From positions 248,001-312,000 of the forward strand of contig NZ_JAEUAX010000005.1 of NCBI RefSeq assembly GCF_019511645.1: DNA of 64,000 nucleotides. Direction: 5' to 3'. Below, piece after piece: positions 16,190 to 24,861 of the stretch (the first letter of the stretch is position 1; every line of letters starts with the position of its first letter). The DNA comes from Microbacterium ureisolvens. Lineage in GTDB: Bacteria; Actinomycetota; Actinomycetes; Actinomycetales; Microbacteriaceae. Under the pieces are notes generated by a model. It was not told where the DNA came from. It saw only the letters and a list, made by a program, of their open reading frames with translations, and made no database searches. The translations under genes were made by a program, and so were the position numbers.

Positions 16190-17494
16190 CTACTCGTAGC
16201 GAAGCGAGTCGACCGGGTCAGCTCGTGCCGCGCGAGCGGCAGGTAGCGTCCCCGAGAGGAAGGCGATCACCATCACGAGCAGCACGATCGTGGCGATCGA
16301 GGCCGGGTCGAAGGCGATGAGCGTGAGTCCCGGCAGATCTGACAACAGCCCGTCGGCGAGGGCGGCGCTGATCCCGCTGCCGGCGAGCATGGCGATCGCC
16401 GCCCCGATCGCACTGCCGAGGAGACCCAGGAACGCGGCCTCGAGGCTGAAGAGCGTGAAGACACGACCCGAACCCATGCCCATCGCCTTCATCAGCCCGA
16501 TCTCGCGGGTGCGCTCCTGAACCGACATGAACAGCGTGTTCACGATGCCGAACGCAGCCGCGAGGAGGGCGATGACCGCGAACGCGTTGAGCACGAGCAC
16601 GATGCCGTCGATGACGGTGGTGATCGCGCCGAGTTGGTCCGCGACCGTGGTGCCGGTGAAACCCTCGTCGGCGAGGCGGTCCTTGAGGGCCTGGACCTCG
16701 GCGGCGGTCGCATTGGGATCGAACCACACGGTCGCGGAGGCATAGCGGTCGGCCTGGTCCGCCGTCAGACCGGTGCTCTGCGCGTCGAACAGCGCGTCGC
16801 TGAGTGCGTCGTTGACGAGGATGCTGGATCCGGTGGGACTGGCCAACGCATCTTCGACGACTCCGACGATCGTGGCGTCGACGGTGTGGGAGGCGCGCAG
16901 CGCGTCGGTGATCCCGATCGTGACTGCTCCCCCGATGGCGTCAGTGTTGCTGGTGAACCCCAACGCGTCGACGTAGGCCGCCGGGAGCGCCACCTCGAGC
17001 TCGGCAGTGTCGGGGTCGGGTTCGGCCCCCTCGGCGAGAACGACCGTCTGCCCGGGGATGAGGCTGCCCACGGAAGCGACGAAGCGAGTCCCGTCGCCTG
17101 CTTGGATGTAGTCGGGCGTGATGGTGCGCACGGCGTCGACGTCCAGCACGCCATCGATCCCCTCGAGGGTGGCGATGTCGTGGGGTGTGAGCGCGACCAC
17201 GCTGATGCCCGGGACGCCGCTGGACATCGCGTCGGGGTCGTACTCGCGCGGCTCGCCGGAACTCGCCCCGGGCAGGCCCGCGGCGCTCTCGTCGGCACGG
17301 GTGACCGACATCGCATCAGAGGCGCCCACCCCCGATACGGTGTCGTCGATGTAGGCGTTGATGCCGGTGCCGAGCCCGCTGGTGAGTGTGAGGGTGAAGG
17401 CGCCCACGAAGATCGCGAGGATCGTGAGGATCGTGCGGGTCTTTGAGCGGAAGGTGTTGGAGACGGCAGAGCCGATCAGGTCGGAGATCTTCAT
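16190..17494 (-). CDS. MacB/FtsX-type ABC transporter permease
   Basis: A 434-residue membrane protein with the MacB layout: one N-terminal membrane segment (about 15-40), a large extracytoplasmic domain (about 45-280), and three C-terminal segments starting near IDGIVLVLNAFAVIALL. The FtsX-domain signature QERTREIGLMKAMGMGSGRVF is clear, as is GTLPAARAARADPVDSLRYE at the end. Such proteins do not move substrate through a pore but use mechanical force to expel peptides, antibiotics or lipids. It overlaps its ATPase gene by 4 bp. The cluster with a two-component system suggests envelope stress or antibiotic defence. Confidence 0.9.
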   Translation of the reverse strand: MKISDLIGSAVSNTFRSKTRTILTILAIFVGAFTLTLTSGLGTGINAYIDDTVSGVGASDAMSVTRADESAAGLPGASSGEPREYDPDAMSSGVPGISVVALTPHDIATLEGIDGVLDVDAVRTITPDYIQAGDGTRFVASVGSLIPGQTVVLAEGAEPDPDTAELEVALPAAYVDALGFTSNTDAIGGAVTIGITDALRASHTVDATIVGVVEDALASPTGSSILVNDALSDALFDAQSTGLTADQADRYASATVWFDPNATAAEVQALKDRLADEGFTGTTVADQLGAITTVIDGIVLVLNAFAVIALLAAAFGIVNTLFMSVQERTREIGLMKAMGMGSGRVFTLFSLEAAFLGLLGSAIGAAIAMLAGSGISAALADGLLSDLPGLTLIAFDPASIATIVLLVMVIAFLSGTLPAARAARADPVDSLRYE

Positions 17495-18195
17495 GCCCGG
17501 GCCTCCGTCACCGCGAGTTCTTCGACGAGGATCCCGTCACGGATGACGACACGGCGATCGCAGCGGGCGGCGAGGTCGTCGTCGTGAGTGACGATCACGA
17601 GCGTGATCCCATGCTCCCGGTTCAGCGTGAAGAGGATGTCCTCGACCACGGAGCCCGTGGCGGTGTCGAGGTTGCCGGTCGGTTCATCCGCGAAGATGAT
17701 CCGCGGGTTGTTGACGAGTGCGCGGGCGATGACCACCCGCTGCTTCTGACCTCCCGACAGATCCAGCGCCTTGTTCCCAGCCTTGTCTGCGAGATCGAGT
17801 TGCTCGAGTGCCGCCAGGCCGCGCCGTCGGCGCTCGCGACGACCGACACCGGCGATCTTCAACGGCAGGACGACGTTCTCGACGACGCTGTCCTTGCCCG
17901 TGAGGAAGAACTGCTGGAACACGAAGCCGAAGGTCTTGTTGCGGGTCCGATTGAGCCTCGCGCCGCGCAGGCCGGCGGTGTCGTTCCCCTCGAGCAGGAT
18001 ACGACCCGAGTCGGGGACGTCGAGCAGGGCCAGCAGATGCATGAGAGTCGACTTTCCCGAGCCGCTCTTGCCGACGATCGCGAGGGACTCGCCCTCTCCG
18101 ATATCCAGACTCACCCCCCGGAGCGCCTCGAATCGGTTTTGGCCGCGGCCGTAGGTCTTGCGCAAGCCCGAGACCTGAAGGATGGGGGTGGACAT
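17491..18195 (-). CDS. MacB/LolD-type ABC transporter ATP-binding protein
   Basis: A 234-residue ATPase partner of the permease at 16190. Walker A is VGKSGSGKSTLM, the signature is LDLSGGQKQRVVIARAL, and Walker B is RIIFADEPTGNLD, which is the typical MacB/LolD form, followed by IVTHDDDLAARC with the switch His. I chose the ATG at 18195; the open frame continues upstream but overlaps the divergent regulatory region. Its promoter shares the 18196-18354 gap with the histidine kinase gene, where a perfect dyad is found. Confidence 0.93.
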   Translation of the reverse strand: MSTPILQVSGLRKTYGRGQNRFEALRGVSLDIGEGESLAIVGKSGSGKSTLMHLLALLDVPDSGRILLEGNDTAGLRGARLNRTRNKTFGFVFQQFFLTGKDSVVENVVLPLKIAGVGRRERRRRGLAALEQLDLADKAGNKALDLSGGQKQRVVIARALVNNPRIIFADEPTGNLDTATGSVVEDILFTLNREHGITLVIVTHDDDLAARCDRRVVIRDGILVEELAVTEARA

Positions 18196-18280
18196 GGCGA
18201 GGGCGCTCCGTTCCTGATCGTCGTCCCTCCAGCCTCGCGTCGCGCCCCCACGCCCGCGTCCTCCCTGAAGAGACACTTCG

Positions 18281-18298
18281 ATACCGCGTCCGCGGTAT
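18281..18298. promoter_or_regulatory. Dyad ATACCGCG-TC-CGCGGTAT, likely response-regulator site
   Basis: Perfect 8-bp arms with a 2-bp centre in the gap between the divergent ABC pair and the histidine kinase gene. The same core, TACCGCG-YC-CGCGGTA, recurs as a longer dyad upstream of the drug exporter (20213-20242). Two copies flanking a two-component system point to binding by its NarL-type response regulator. A role as a terminator is unlikely, since no gene ends here. Confidence 0.65.
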
Positions 18299-18354
18299 GC
18301 CGCCTACAGCCGCCGCCGGATGCTCCACCCTGGCCCATCCGGCACACTGGTGGC

Positions 18355-19545
18355 GTGACGCAGCAGGCCGACCTCCCCGAGGTGCCCGCGGATCCGCACC
18401 CGGCACCGCGCTGGTTGCCCGACGCGCTCGTGACCTTGGTCGTGGTCACTCTCGCGTTCATCCCCTCGCCGGTCCCGGAGTTCCTCCCGACGGGACCCCT
18501 GACCACCGCACTGGTGCTGTCTCCGATCGTTATCCTGCCTTGGCGCCGGCGCTGGCCGCTGGGCGTTCTCGTGGTGCTGCTGGTGGTGTTCGGGCTCACC
18601 GCCGTCGCGGGGACGCTCTCCCCCGGCATCGCGATCGCGATCGGCGTGGCGACTTTCCAGATCGCGCTGCGCAGCAGTCGGCGGCGCGGGTTCATCATCG
18701 GCGCATGCGCAACCGTGACGATCATGCTGCTGGCGCTGCTCGCCTCGGTCTACAGCATGGTCGATCCGCGCGTGCTCCAGTTCGGGTTCATCGTCGCCCT
18801 CGGTGCGGCCGCGGGCGACGGGGCACGGTCGCGGCGCGCATACATCGCTGCGATCACGGAGCGCGCGGAACGCGCGGTGCAGACGCGGGAGGCGGAGGCT
18901 AGCCGGCGCGTCAGCGAGGAGCGTCTGCGGATCGCGCGCGACCTGCACGACACCGTCGCACACCAGATCGCCGTCATCAGCCTGAACGCCGGCGTCGCCA
19001 GCTCCGCCATCGACACGCGGCCCGAGCGCGCCAAAGAGTCGCTGCAGACGATCCGCTCCGCCGCGCGCACGGTCCTCGGCGAGATCGGCGACCTCCTCAC
19101 GATGCTCCGCGCTGACGTGCCGGACGGATCCCGTCCCAGCCCGCAGCCGGGGCTGAGACAACTCGACGAGCTCGTCGCGCAGTTCGCCGCCTCGGGACTC
19201 GAGGTGCGCACGCGCCTCGAGGGGGACCTCGACCGAGTGACGGGTGTGGTCGACGTGGTTGCTTACCGTGTGATCCAGGAGGCGCTCACCAACGCGCACA
19301 AGCACGGCGCTCAGCACCGCGCGCATGTGCTGATCCGCACCGACACGGACGAGGTGGTCGTCACCGTGACCAACCCCGTCCGCTCGGGTGCGCCCGAGAG
19401 CCCTGCCGAGCAGGGGTCGGGCCTGGGGTTGATCGGGCTTCGCGAGCGCGTCGCATCGGTCCGCGGCGCGGTGAACGCGGGTCTCGCTCCGGCCGGTTTC
19501 AAGGTCGAGGCCCGCCTGCCTCTGACGCGGGAGGGGGCCGCATGA
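18355..19545 (+). CDS. Sensor histidine kinase, NarL/DesK-type
   Basis: A 396-residue membrane kinase. The GTG at 18355 is the first plausible start; earlier in-frame sequence overlaps the divergent ATPase gene. The N-terminal part (about 20-155) has several hydrophobic segments and little extracytoplasmic sequence, so it probably senses membrane state. The HisKA_3 phosphoacceptor motif is RLRIARDLHDTVAHQIAVIS, and the C-terminal ATPase domain has the N box YRVIQEALTNAHKHG and the G box GSGLGLIGLRERV. Its stop overlaps the response-regulator start (ATGA). No good ribosome site precedes the GTG, so the transcript may be leaderless. Confidence 0.9.
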   Translation: MTQQADLPEVPADPHPAPRWLPDALVTLVVVTLAFIPSPVPEFLPTGPLTTALVLSPIVILPWRRRWPLGVLVVLLVVFGLTAVAGTLSPGIAIAIGVATFQIALRSSRRRGFIIGACATVTIMLLALLASVYSMVDPRVLQFGFIVALGAAAGDGARSRRAYIAAITERAERAVQTREAEASRRVSEERLRIARDLHDTVAHQIAVISLNAGVASSAIDTRPERAKESLQTIRSAARTVLGEIGDLLTMLRADVPDGSRPSPQPGLRQLDELVAQFAASGLEVRTRLEGDLDRVTGVVDVVAYRVIQEALTNAHKHGAQHRAHVLIRTDTDEVVVTVTNPVRSGAPESPAEQGSGLGLIGLRERVASVRGAVNAGLAPAGFKVEARLPLTREGAA

Positions 19546-20207
19546 TCACGGTGCTCATCGTCGACGACCAGACGCTGATCCGCCAGGCGGTTGCCGACAT
19601 CCTCGCGGACCACGACGAGATCGCCGTGGTCGGCCAGGCCGCCGACGGGCAAGAGGCGGTCGAGATCGCGCGGGCATTGCACCCGGATGTGGTCGTGATG
19701 GACATCCGGATGCCGCATCTCGACGGCATCCAGGCGACGGCCGCGATCTGCGCCGACCCCGGCCTGGCCGACACGAAGGTGCTCGTGCTGACCACCTTCG
19801 AGGAGGACGAGTACCTCGTGGCGGCGCTCCGCGCGGGTGCGAGCGGCTTCATCGGCAAGGGCTCCGAGCCGGACGACATCGTCCGCGCCGTCCGCGCCGT
19901 GCACGCCGGCGATGCCCTGCTCTCGCCGCTGGCCACCCGCGCTCTCATCGACCGATTCGTCGCGACGCCGCCCGCCGCGCGCCTGGAGTCGTCGCCGCTC
20001 ATCTCATCACTCACCGAGCGGGAGCAGGAGGTTCTCCGCATGGTGGCCAAGGGACGCTCCAACCAGGAGATCGCCGACGAGCTGTTCATCTCCCCGCACA
20101 CCGCGAAGACGCATGTGAACCGGATCATGACGAAGGTCCACGCCCACGACCGCGCACAGCTCGTGATCCTCGCCTACGAGTCGGGGCTGCATACGCCCAG
20201 AGAGTAG
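19542..20207 (+). CDS. Response regulator, NarL/LuxR type
   Basis: A 221-residue DNA-binding response regulator. The receiver domain (1-120) has the acidic pair Asp8-Asp9, phosphoacceptor Asp54 (VVVMDIRMPHLDG), the conserved Thr in VLTTFEED and Lys in FIGKGS. The C-terminal LuxR helix-turn-helix is LTEREQEVLRMVAKGRSNQE followed by IADELFISPHTAKTH. It is translationally coupled to the kinase. Likely targets are the divergent MacB-type transporter and the downstream DHA2 exporter, both preceded by the TACCGCG-type dyad. Confidence 0.93.
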   Translation: MITVLIVDDQTLIRQAVADILADHDEIAVVGQAADGQEAVEIARALHPDVVVMDIRMPHLDGIQATAAICADPGLADTKVLVLTTFEEDEYLVAALRAGASGFIGKGSEPDDIVRAVRAVHAGDALLSPLATRALIDRFVATPPAARLESSPLISSLTEREQEVLRMVAKGRSNQEIADELFISPHTAKTHVNRIMTKVHAHDRAQLVILAYESGLHTPRE

Positions 20208-20212
20208 CCCCG

Positions 20213-20242
20213 CTTGGCGTACCGCGCCCGCGGTACGCCAAG
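20213..20242. promoter_or_regulatory. Perfect 14-bp dyad upstream of the drug exporter
   Basis: Left arm CTTGGCGTACCGCG (20213-20226) and right arm CGCGGTACGCCAAG (20229-20242) are exact reverse complements around a 2-bp centre. The inner part equals the dyad at 18281-18298. It begins 5 bp after the response-regulator stop and ends about 50 bp before the exporter start. It may serve both as operator and, as RNA, as an attenuating hairpin; the shared core favours the operator role. Confidence 0.68.
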
Positions 20243-20293
20243 ATGCCGCGCGAGGAGGACGCGCACTGCGGCGCACGCGAGGAGCATGACAGG

Positions 20294-21862
20294 GTGACCG
20301 ATCACACCGTCTCCTCTTCCGTCGCCGATCAGGCCGGCGACCCGCCCGCCACCGACCGCCGCCGCATCCTGCTGGTGTTCGCCGGACTGCTGGTGGCGAT
20401 GCTGCTGTCCTCGCTGGATCAGACGATCTTCTCGACCGCCCTCCCCACGATCGTCGGCGAACTCCACGGCGTGAGCCACATGCTCTGGGTGACGACCGGT
20501 TATCTGGTCGCGGCGACCATCATGATGCCCATCTATGGGAAGCTGGGCGACCTGATCGGGCGCAAGGGGCTGTTCATCGGTGCGCTCACGGTGTTCCTCA
20601 TCGGCTCGGTCATCGGAGGCGCCGCGCCCGACATGACATGGCTCATCGTCGGACGTACCGTGCAGGGCGTGGGCGGCGGCGGCCTGATGATCCTGTCGCA
20701 GGCGATCATCGCCGACGTCGTCCCCGTGCGGGAGCGCTCGAAGTACATGGGCATCATGGGCGCCGTGTTCGGCATCTCGTCGATCGCCGGTCCGTTGCTG
20801 GGCGGGTGGTTCACCGAAGGCGTCGGATGGCGCTGGGCCTTCTGGATCAACATTCCGCTCGGGCTGGTCGCCATCCTCCTCGCTGCGGTGTTCCTGAAGA
20901 TCCCGAAGCGCGCGACCAAGGTCACGTTCGACGTCTGGGGAACGGTGACGATGGCGATCTCGGTGACCGCCATCATCCTCGTCGCGTCGTGGGGCGGCAC
21001 CGAATACGACTGGGATTCACCCACGATGCTCGCCCTCATCGCGACCGCTGTCGTCTTCGCCGCCCTGTTCGTGCTCGCAGAGCATCGCGCGGCCGAGCCG
21101 ATCATCCCCCTCTCCCTGTTCGCCAGCCGCAACTTCGTGCTGGCGACTGCGGCAGGACTGGTGCTCGGGGTCGCCATGTTCGGGGCGCTGGCGTACTTGC
21201 CGACATACCTCCAGATGGTGACCGGAGTGAACGCCACCTCGTCGGGTCTGCTCATGCTGCCGATGATCGCGGGGCTCATGTCGACCGCGATCACAACCGG
21301 GTTCCTGGCGTCGCGGACCGGCCGGTACAAGTGGATGCCGATCGCGAGCATGATCGTCGTGGCCGTCGGACTGTGGCTGCTGTCCACGCTCACCGTCGAT
21401 ACCCCGCTGTGGGCGCTTATGGCCTACTTGTTCGTGCTGGGCGCCGGCATCGGGCTCTCGATGCAGATCCTCGTCCTGATCGTGCAGAACTCGTTTCCTG
21501 ACTCGCAGGTCGGCACGGCCACGGCCTCGAACAACTTCTTCCGCGAGATCGGGGCGTCGCTGGGCGGTGCCGTCGTCGGAGCACTCTTCACCGCACGGCT
21601 TACCGGCCTTCTGGCGGAGCGGATGCCGGCGGGAGGGGCCGCGGGCGACACCGACTCGTTCACCCCGGCGGCCGTCAGCGCGCTGCCCGATGAGATCCGC
21701 GACATCATCGTCGGGGCCTACAACGACGCACTGACCCCCGTCTTCGCCATGCTGATCCCGCTTCTGGCCGCAGGCCTGCTGCTCGTCGTGTTCCTGAAGG
21801 AGGTTCCGCTGCGCGCCACCCTCGACGCAACCGAGGAAGCAGGCGCAAAGGTCACGATGTAG
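20294..21862 (+). CDS. MFS multidrug exporter, DHA2 (EmrB/QacA) family
   Basis: A 522-residue membrane protein with about 14 hydrophobic segments. I chose the GTG at 20294, which has GAGGAG 9 bases upstream; an ATG at 20243 would directly abut the operator dyad. Family motifs include SLDQTIFSTALPTIVGEL in segment 1, the GKLGDLIGRKG loop and GRTVQGVGGGGLM. These proton-driven pumps expel drugs and toxic organics. Position behind the two-component system and the shared dyad suggest it is induced with the MacB-type transporter. Confidence 0.93.
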   Translation: MTDHTVSSSVADQAGDPPATDRRRILLVFAGLLVAMLLSSLDQTIFSTALPTIVGELHGVSHMLWVTTGYLVAATIMMPIYGKLGDLIGRKGLFIGALTVFLIGSVIGGAAPDMTWLIVGRTVQGVGGGGLMILSQAIIADVVPVRERSKYMGIMGAVFGISSIAGPLLGGWFTEGVGWRWAFWINIPLGLVAILLAAVFLKIPKRATKVTFDVWGTVTMAISVTAIILVASWGGTEYDWDSPTMLALIATAVVFAALFVLAEHRAAEPIIPLSLFASRNFVLATAAGLVLGVAMFGALAYLPTYLQMVTGVNATSSGLLMLPMIAGLMSTAITTGFLASRTGRYKWMPIASMIVVAVGLWLLSTLTVDTPLWALMAYLFVLGAGIGLSMQILVLIVQNSFPDSQVGTATASNNFFREIGASLGGAVVGALFTARLTGLLAERMPAGGAAGDTDSFTPAAVSALPDEIRDIIVGAYNDALTPVFAMLIPLLAAGLLLVVFLKEVPLRATLDATEEAGAKVTM

Positions 21863-21872
21863 CGGTTGGTCC

Positions 21873-21892
21873 GACACGGTCCGTAGCGTATG
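21873..21892. promoter_or_regulatory. Operator-like site h within promoter of the first OYE gene
   Basis: The site reads GACACGGTCCGTAGCGTATG, 14 of 20 matches to the island consensus and 15 of 20 to site b. It lies in a candidate promoter: TTGGTC (21866-21871), 17-bp spacer, TATGCT (21889-21894). A repressor here would cover the spacer and the -10. This is a weaker match than most, but its position marks the point where the catabolic genes resume after the exporter. Confidence 0.5.
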
Positions 21893-21923
21893 CTTACCCA
21901 CCGACCGCACGCCGGACGAAGGG

Positions 21924-23219
21924 ATGGCCATGACGTCTGCCGGCATCGCCCATGCTCTCGGAGTTCCGCTCCGCATCAACTCGGTGACGATCAAGAACCG
22001 GATCATCCTCGGCCCGATGGCGGTACTGCGGCCGACCGAGGACGGGCGCGTGAGCGACCAGTCGATCGCCTTCCTCGAGCGCCGGGCGCGAGGCGGCGTC
22101 GGACTCGTCATCGTCGGCGGAACCGTCGCGAGCGAGCGGGGCTGGAACGAGTCGCCGTTCTCGCCCAACATCCGCTTCGACAAGGACGAGTTCGTTCCCG
22201 ACCTCGCGCGGCTCGTGGACGCAGTGCACGCCGCGGGCGCGAAGGTCTTCGCGCAGATCTTCCCGAGCTTCGGACGCATGGGGGTGCCGCGTGACGGCGC
22301 GAGGCTGGTCGCCGCCAGCCCGAAACCGGTCGTCCTGGGGGCTCAGGGTCTTCCCGACCACGTCTACGTCCCCGGCGGACGAACAACGCCGGTGCCCGAC
22401 GAAGCCACCATCGACGACATCGCCGAGATCCAGGCCCACACCGTCGCCGCCGCGCGGCGGGCCAGAGCAGCGGGATTCGACGGCGTCGAGATCGGCGCCC
22501 ACATGTGCTACTTCTACTCGTCGTTCCTCTCACCGCTCGCGAACCAGCGCACCGACCAGTACGGCGGCAGCGCCGAGAACCGCGCACGCGCCCTGCGCGA
22601 TGCGGTGGCCGCCACGCGCGCGGCGGTCGGGCCGCACTTTCCGATCGGCATCCGTGTGAGCGTCAACGACCACATGCCGGGCGGCCAGGGCCCCGAGGGA
22701 TTCGCCGAGGTGGTTGCGCATATCGCGCCGGCGGGCCTGGACTTCGTGTCGCTGAGCGAGGCAAACTACGAGTCGATGGGGGTCAACGTTCCCTCCACGT
22801 CGGGCACCATGCTCGCGCACGGCGAGCCCCAGACCTTCCGCGCCGGATTGGGCGACATCCCGCTCTTCCTCTCCAGCACGCCCCATCCGCAGCAGGCCGC
22901 CGATGCGATCGCCGCCGGCCACGCCGACGCCTCCATGCTCGCGCGCCAGCTGCTGGCAGATCCCGACTACGCCATCAAGGTGCTCGGCGCCCGCCGGTCT
23001 GAGATCGTGTGGTGCGACCACGCCAACTCGTGCCTCAGGCGCCTGATGACGAACGTGCCCGTCGCGTGCCACAAGAACCGCGAGATGGGGCGCGAGGATC
23101 CGCGCGCGGCGCGGGCGGGCGCGCTTCAGAACGCCTTCATCTGGGCGGCTGGCAACGCGGTGCTGATGAAGATCGCCGACACCACCGCGCGGATGCTCCC
23201 CGCCAAGCGGACTCACTGA
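21924..23219 (+). CDS. NADH:flavin oxidoreductase (Old Yellow Enzyme family) with degenerate Fe-S motif
   Basis: A 431-residue FMN TIM-barrel. It opens with PLRINSVTIKNRIILGPMAV and has the active-site stretch GVEIGAHMCYFYSSFLSPLA, NQRTDQYGGSAENRAR and AGHADASMLARQLLADP, as in 2,4-dienoyl-CoA reductase and bile-acid BaiCD/BaiH relatives. The expected four-Cys cluster (C-x2-C-x2/3-C-x11-C) appears as Cys364, Ala367, Cys370 and Cys382: one ligand is missing. The C-terminal FAD/NAD domains of long members are also absent. The start may be the ATG at 21930, which is better spaced from GAAGG. It probably reduces an enone ring or side chain, receiving electrons in an unusual way. Confidence 0.82.
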   Translation: MAMTSAGIAHALGVPLRINSVTIKNRIILGPMAVLRPTEDGRVSDQSIAFLERRARGGVGLVIVGGTVASERGWNESPFSPNIRFDKDEFVPDLARLVDAVHAAGAKVFAQIFPSFGRMGVPRDGARLVAASPKPVVLGAQGLPDHVYVPGGRTTPVPDEATIDDIAEIQAHTVAAARRARAAGFDGVEIGAHMCYFYSSFLSPLANQRTDQYGGSAENRARALRDAVAATRAAVGPHFPIGIRVSVNDHMPGGQGPEGFAEVVAHIAPAGLDFVSLSEANYESMGVNVPSTSGTMLAHGEPQTFRAGLGDIPLFLSSTPHPQQAADAIAAGHADASMLARQLLADPDYAIKVLGARRSEIVWCDHANSCLRRLMTNVPVACHKNREMGREDPRAARAGALQNAFIWAAGNAVLMKIADTTARMLPAKRTH

Positions 23220-23229
23220 AGGAGACGCG

Positions 23230-23937
23230 ATGGCCCCCGCTTTCAAGCTCGTGCTGCTGCTGCGCTCGTCCGACGCGCACGACGCCGACGCCTTCACCCA
23301 GGCCTGGTCGCGGCTCGATGCCGAACACCCGCTCGAGGCATCCGGCCTCGTCGCTGCGGCCTTCAACGCGCCGGTCGCCGGCCGCGTCCCCATCTCGCAC
23401 ATCGGCGCCGCGCCGTTCGACGCCGCGTTCGAGACGTGGTGGGCGCGCAAGAACGACGCCGCCGACTGGGTCGTCTCCCGCGCGTTCAGTGAGGAGTGGC
23501 TCCCGCGACGTCAGGACCTCCTCGCGGTGCGACCCACCGGCATCGGAGGAGCACCGCAGTTGCTGTGGGAGAGCGATGCGCCGGTGCCCCCCCAGGCCGT
23601 CAAGGTCTTCACGCTGCCGGTGTCGCGGCGGCGCCTGAGCTTCGCGGAATTCAGCGAGCACTGGACCGGCCCTCACGCGCAGCTCGCGCTCGATGGGCCC
23701 GGCACTCGTGAGCGCCTGCTCCGCCTGGAGGACACCCCCGCACCCCTGGCCGTCAGCACCCGCCTCGAGCGCGGCCGCTACGACGGCGTGGGAGCCCTCA
23801 CCTTCGCGTCGATCGACGCGCTGGAGGCAGAGTTCGCCACCGAGCACTACCGCGAGAAGCTCGCCGCAGACGAGCTCGTGTTCACCGAACCGGAGTTCTC
23901 GGCGGGCATCCTCACGCGGGAGATCTCCCGGATCTGA
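23230..23937 (+). CDS. EthD domain protein (first of two)
   Basis: A 235-residue protein that appears to hold two dimeric alpha/beta-barrel (ferredoxin-like) halves. The C-terminal half (about 117-230) has the EthD pattern VKVFTLPVSRRRLSFAEFSE then HWTGPHAQLAL, with the conserved His pair region. The N-terminal half (FKLVLLLRSSDAHDADAFTQ) has lost that motif. EthD proteins include decarboxylases, isomerases and accessory factors of aromatic and ether degradation. The ATG follows AAGGAG 6 bases upstream and 10 bp after the OYE stop. It has a paralogue at 29797 in which the motif is kept in the opposite half. Confidence 0.75.
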   Translation: MAPAFKLVLLLRSSDAHDADAFTQAWSRLDAEHPLEASGLVAAAFNAPVAGRVPISHIGAAPFDAAFETWWARKNDAADWVVSRAFSEEWLPRRQDLLAVRPTGIGGAPQLLWESDAPVPPQAVKVFTLPVSRRRLSFAEFSEHWTGPHAQLALDGPGTRERLLRLEDTPAPLAVSTRLERGRYDGVGALTFASIDALEAEFATEHYREKLAADELVFTEPEFSAGILTREISRI

Positions 23938-24013
23938 CGTTCTTTCCAACCCGGTGTCCGCGCGGTCGCCCGCGGCGCCACGGGCCGATGCAGCGACCGG
24001 AAGGGGCTGGACC

Positions 24014-24861
24014 ATGGCTGGAAGGCTGGAGGGCAAGGTCGCCGTCATCACCGGGGCGGCGAGCGGAATCGGGCGCGCGACCGCCGAGCTGTTCGTGGCG
24101 GAGGGTGCGCGCGTCATCGCCGCCGACATCGACGACGAGCACGGCGCGGAGCTGGACGGCGCACACGGCGACCGGTTGCGCTATCGCCACGCCGATGTCA
24201 CGAGTGAGACCGACATCGCCGCTGTGGTCGACGCCGCCGCGGAAGAGTTCGGCCGGCTCGACATCATGTTCAACAACGCGGGCGCTCCCGGCGACCCTGC
24301 GCCCGTGCTGGAGCTCACCGCCGCGGGATTCGACCGCACCCTTGCGATGCTCGCACGGTCGGCACTGCTGGGAACGCGGTTCGCGGCGCAGCGGTTCCGC
24401 GCCCAGGATTCGGCGGGGTCGATCATCAACACCGCAAGCTCCGCGGGACTCCAGGGCGGCCGGAGCACCGCCGGATACTCCATCGGCAAGCACGCCGTGA
24501 TCGGCGTGACGCGTCAGTCGGCCGCCGAACTCGGGCCCCACGGCATCCGTGTCAATGCCATCGCCCCGGGCATCATCCGCACGCCGATCATGGCGCGCAG
24601 CTTCGGGGTACCGCTGGAACGCGCGGACGAGTTCGCGGAGTTCCTCAACGAACGCCACGGGCCGCTGCAGCCCATCGGGCGCCTCGGCCTTCCGAGCGAC
24701 ATCGCCGAGGCCGCGCGCTGTGGCTCGGCAGCGACGCCTCGACGTTCGTCACCGGCATCGTGCTCCCCGTCGACGGGGGCGCGACGTCCATCTACGCCGG
24801 GGCGGGCGGCGGCGATGTGCTCGACCTCGTGCACGCCTTCCTGTCCCCGTCCGAGGGTTGA
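24014..24861 (+). pseudogene. Short-chain dehydrogenase/reductase with a one-base frameshift
   Basis: The frame from the ATG at 24014 reads a classical SDR: VAVITGAASGIGRATAELF cofactor motif, NNAG, the catalytic Ser in NTASSAGLQGG, YSIGK with Tyr/Lys, and APGIIRTPI. Near 24714-24722 the frame breaks. Adding one base (for example one C before CTGTGG) restores LWLGSDASTFVTGIVLPVDG, which is the normal SDR C-terminus, and a stop at 24861, giving about 282 residues. Without correction the frame runs to 24976 through the next promoter and start. There is no obvious slippery sequence, so this is a recent mutation or a sequencing error. If intact, it would oxidise an alcohol or reduce a ketone in the pathway. 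Confidence 0.75.

Noticed and set aside
17443..18354. Upstream extension of the first histidine kinase
   Set aside because: It is antisense to the ABC ATPase gene and passes through the operator dyad; the GTG at 18355 begins a normal kinase N-terminus.
20213..20242. 14-bp-arm dyad as a simple terminator of the two-component operon
   Set aside because: It lacks a U tract and has only a 2-bp centre; its core recurs at 18281-18298 where no gene ends, so an operator is more likely.
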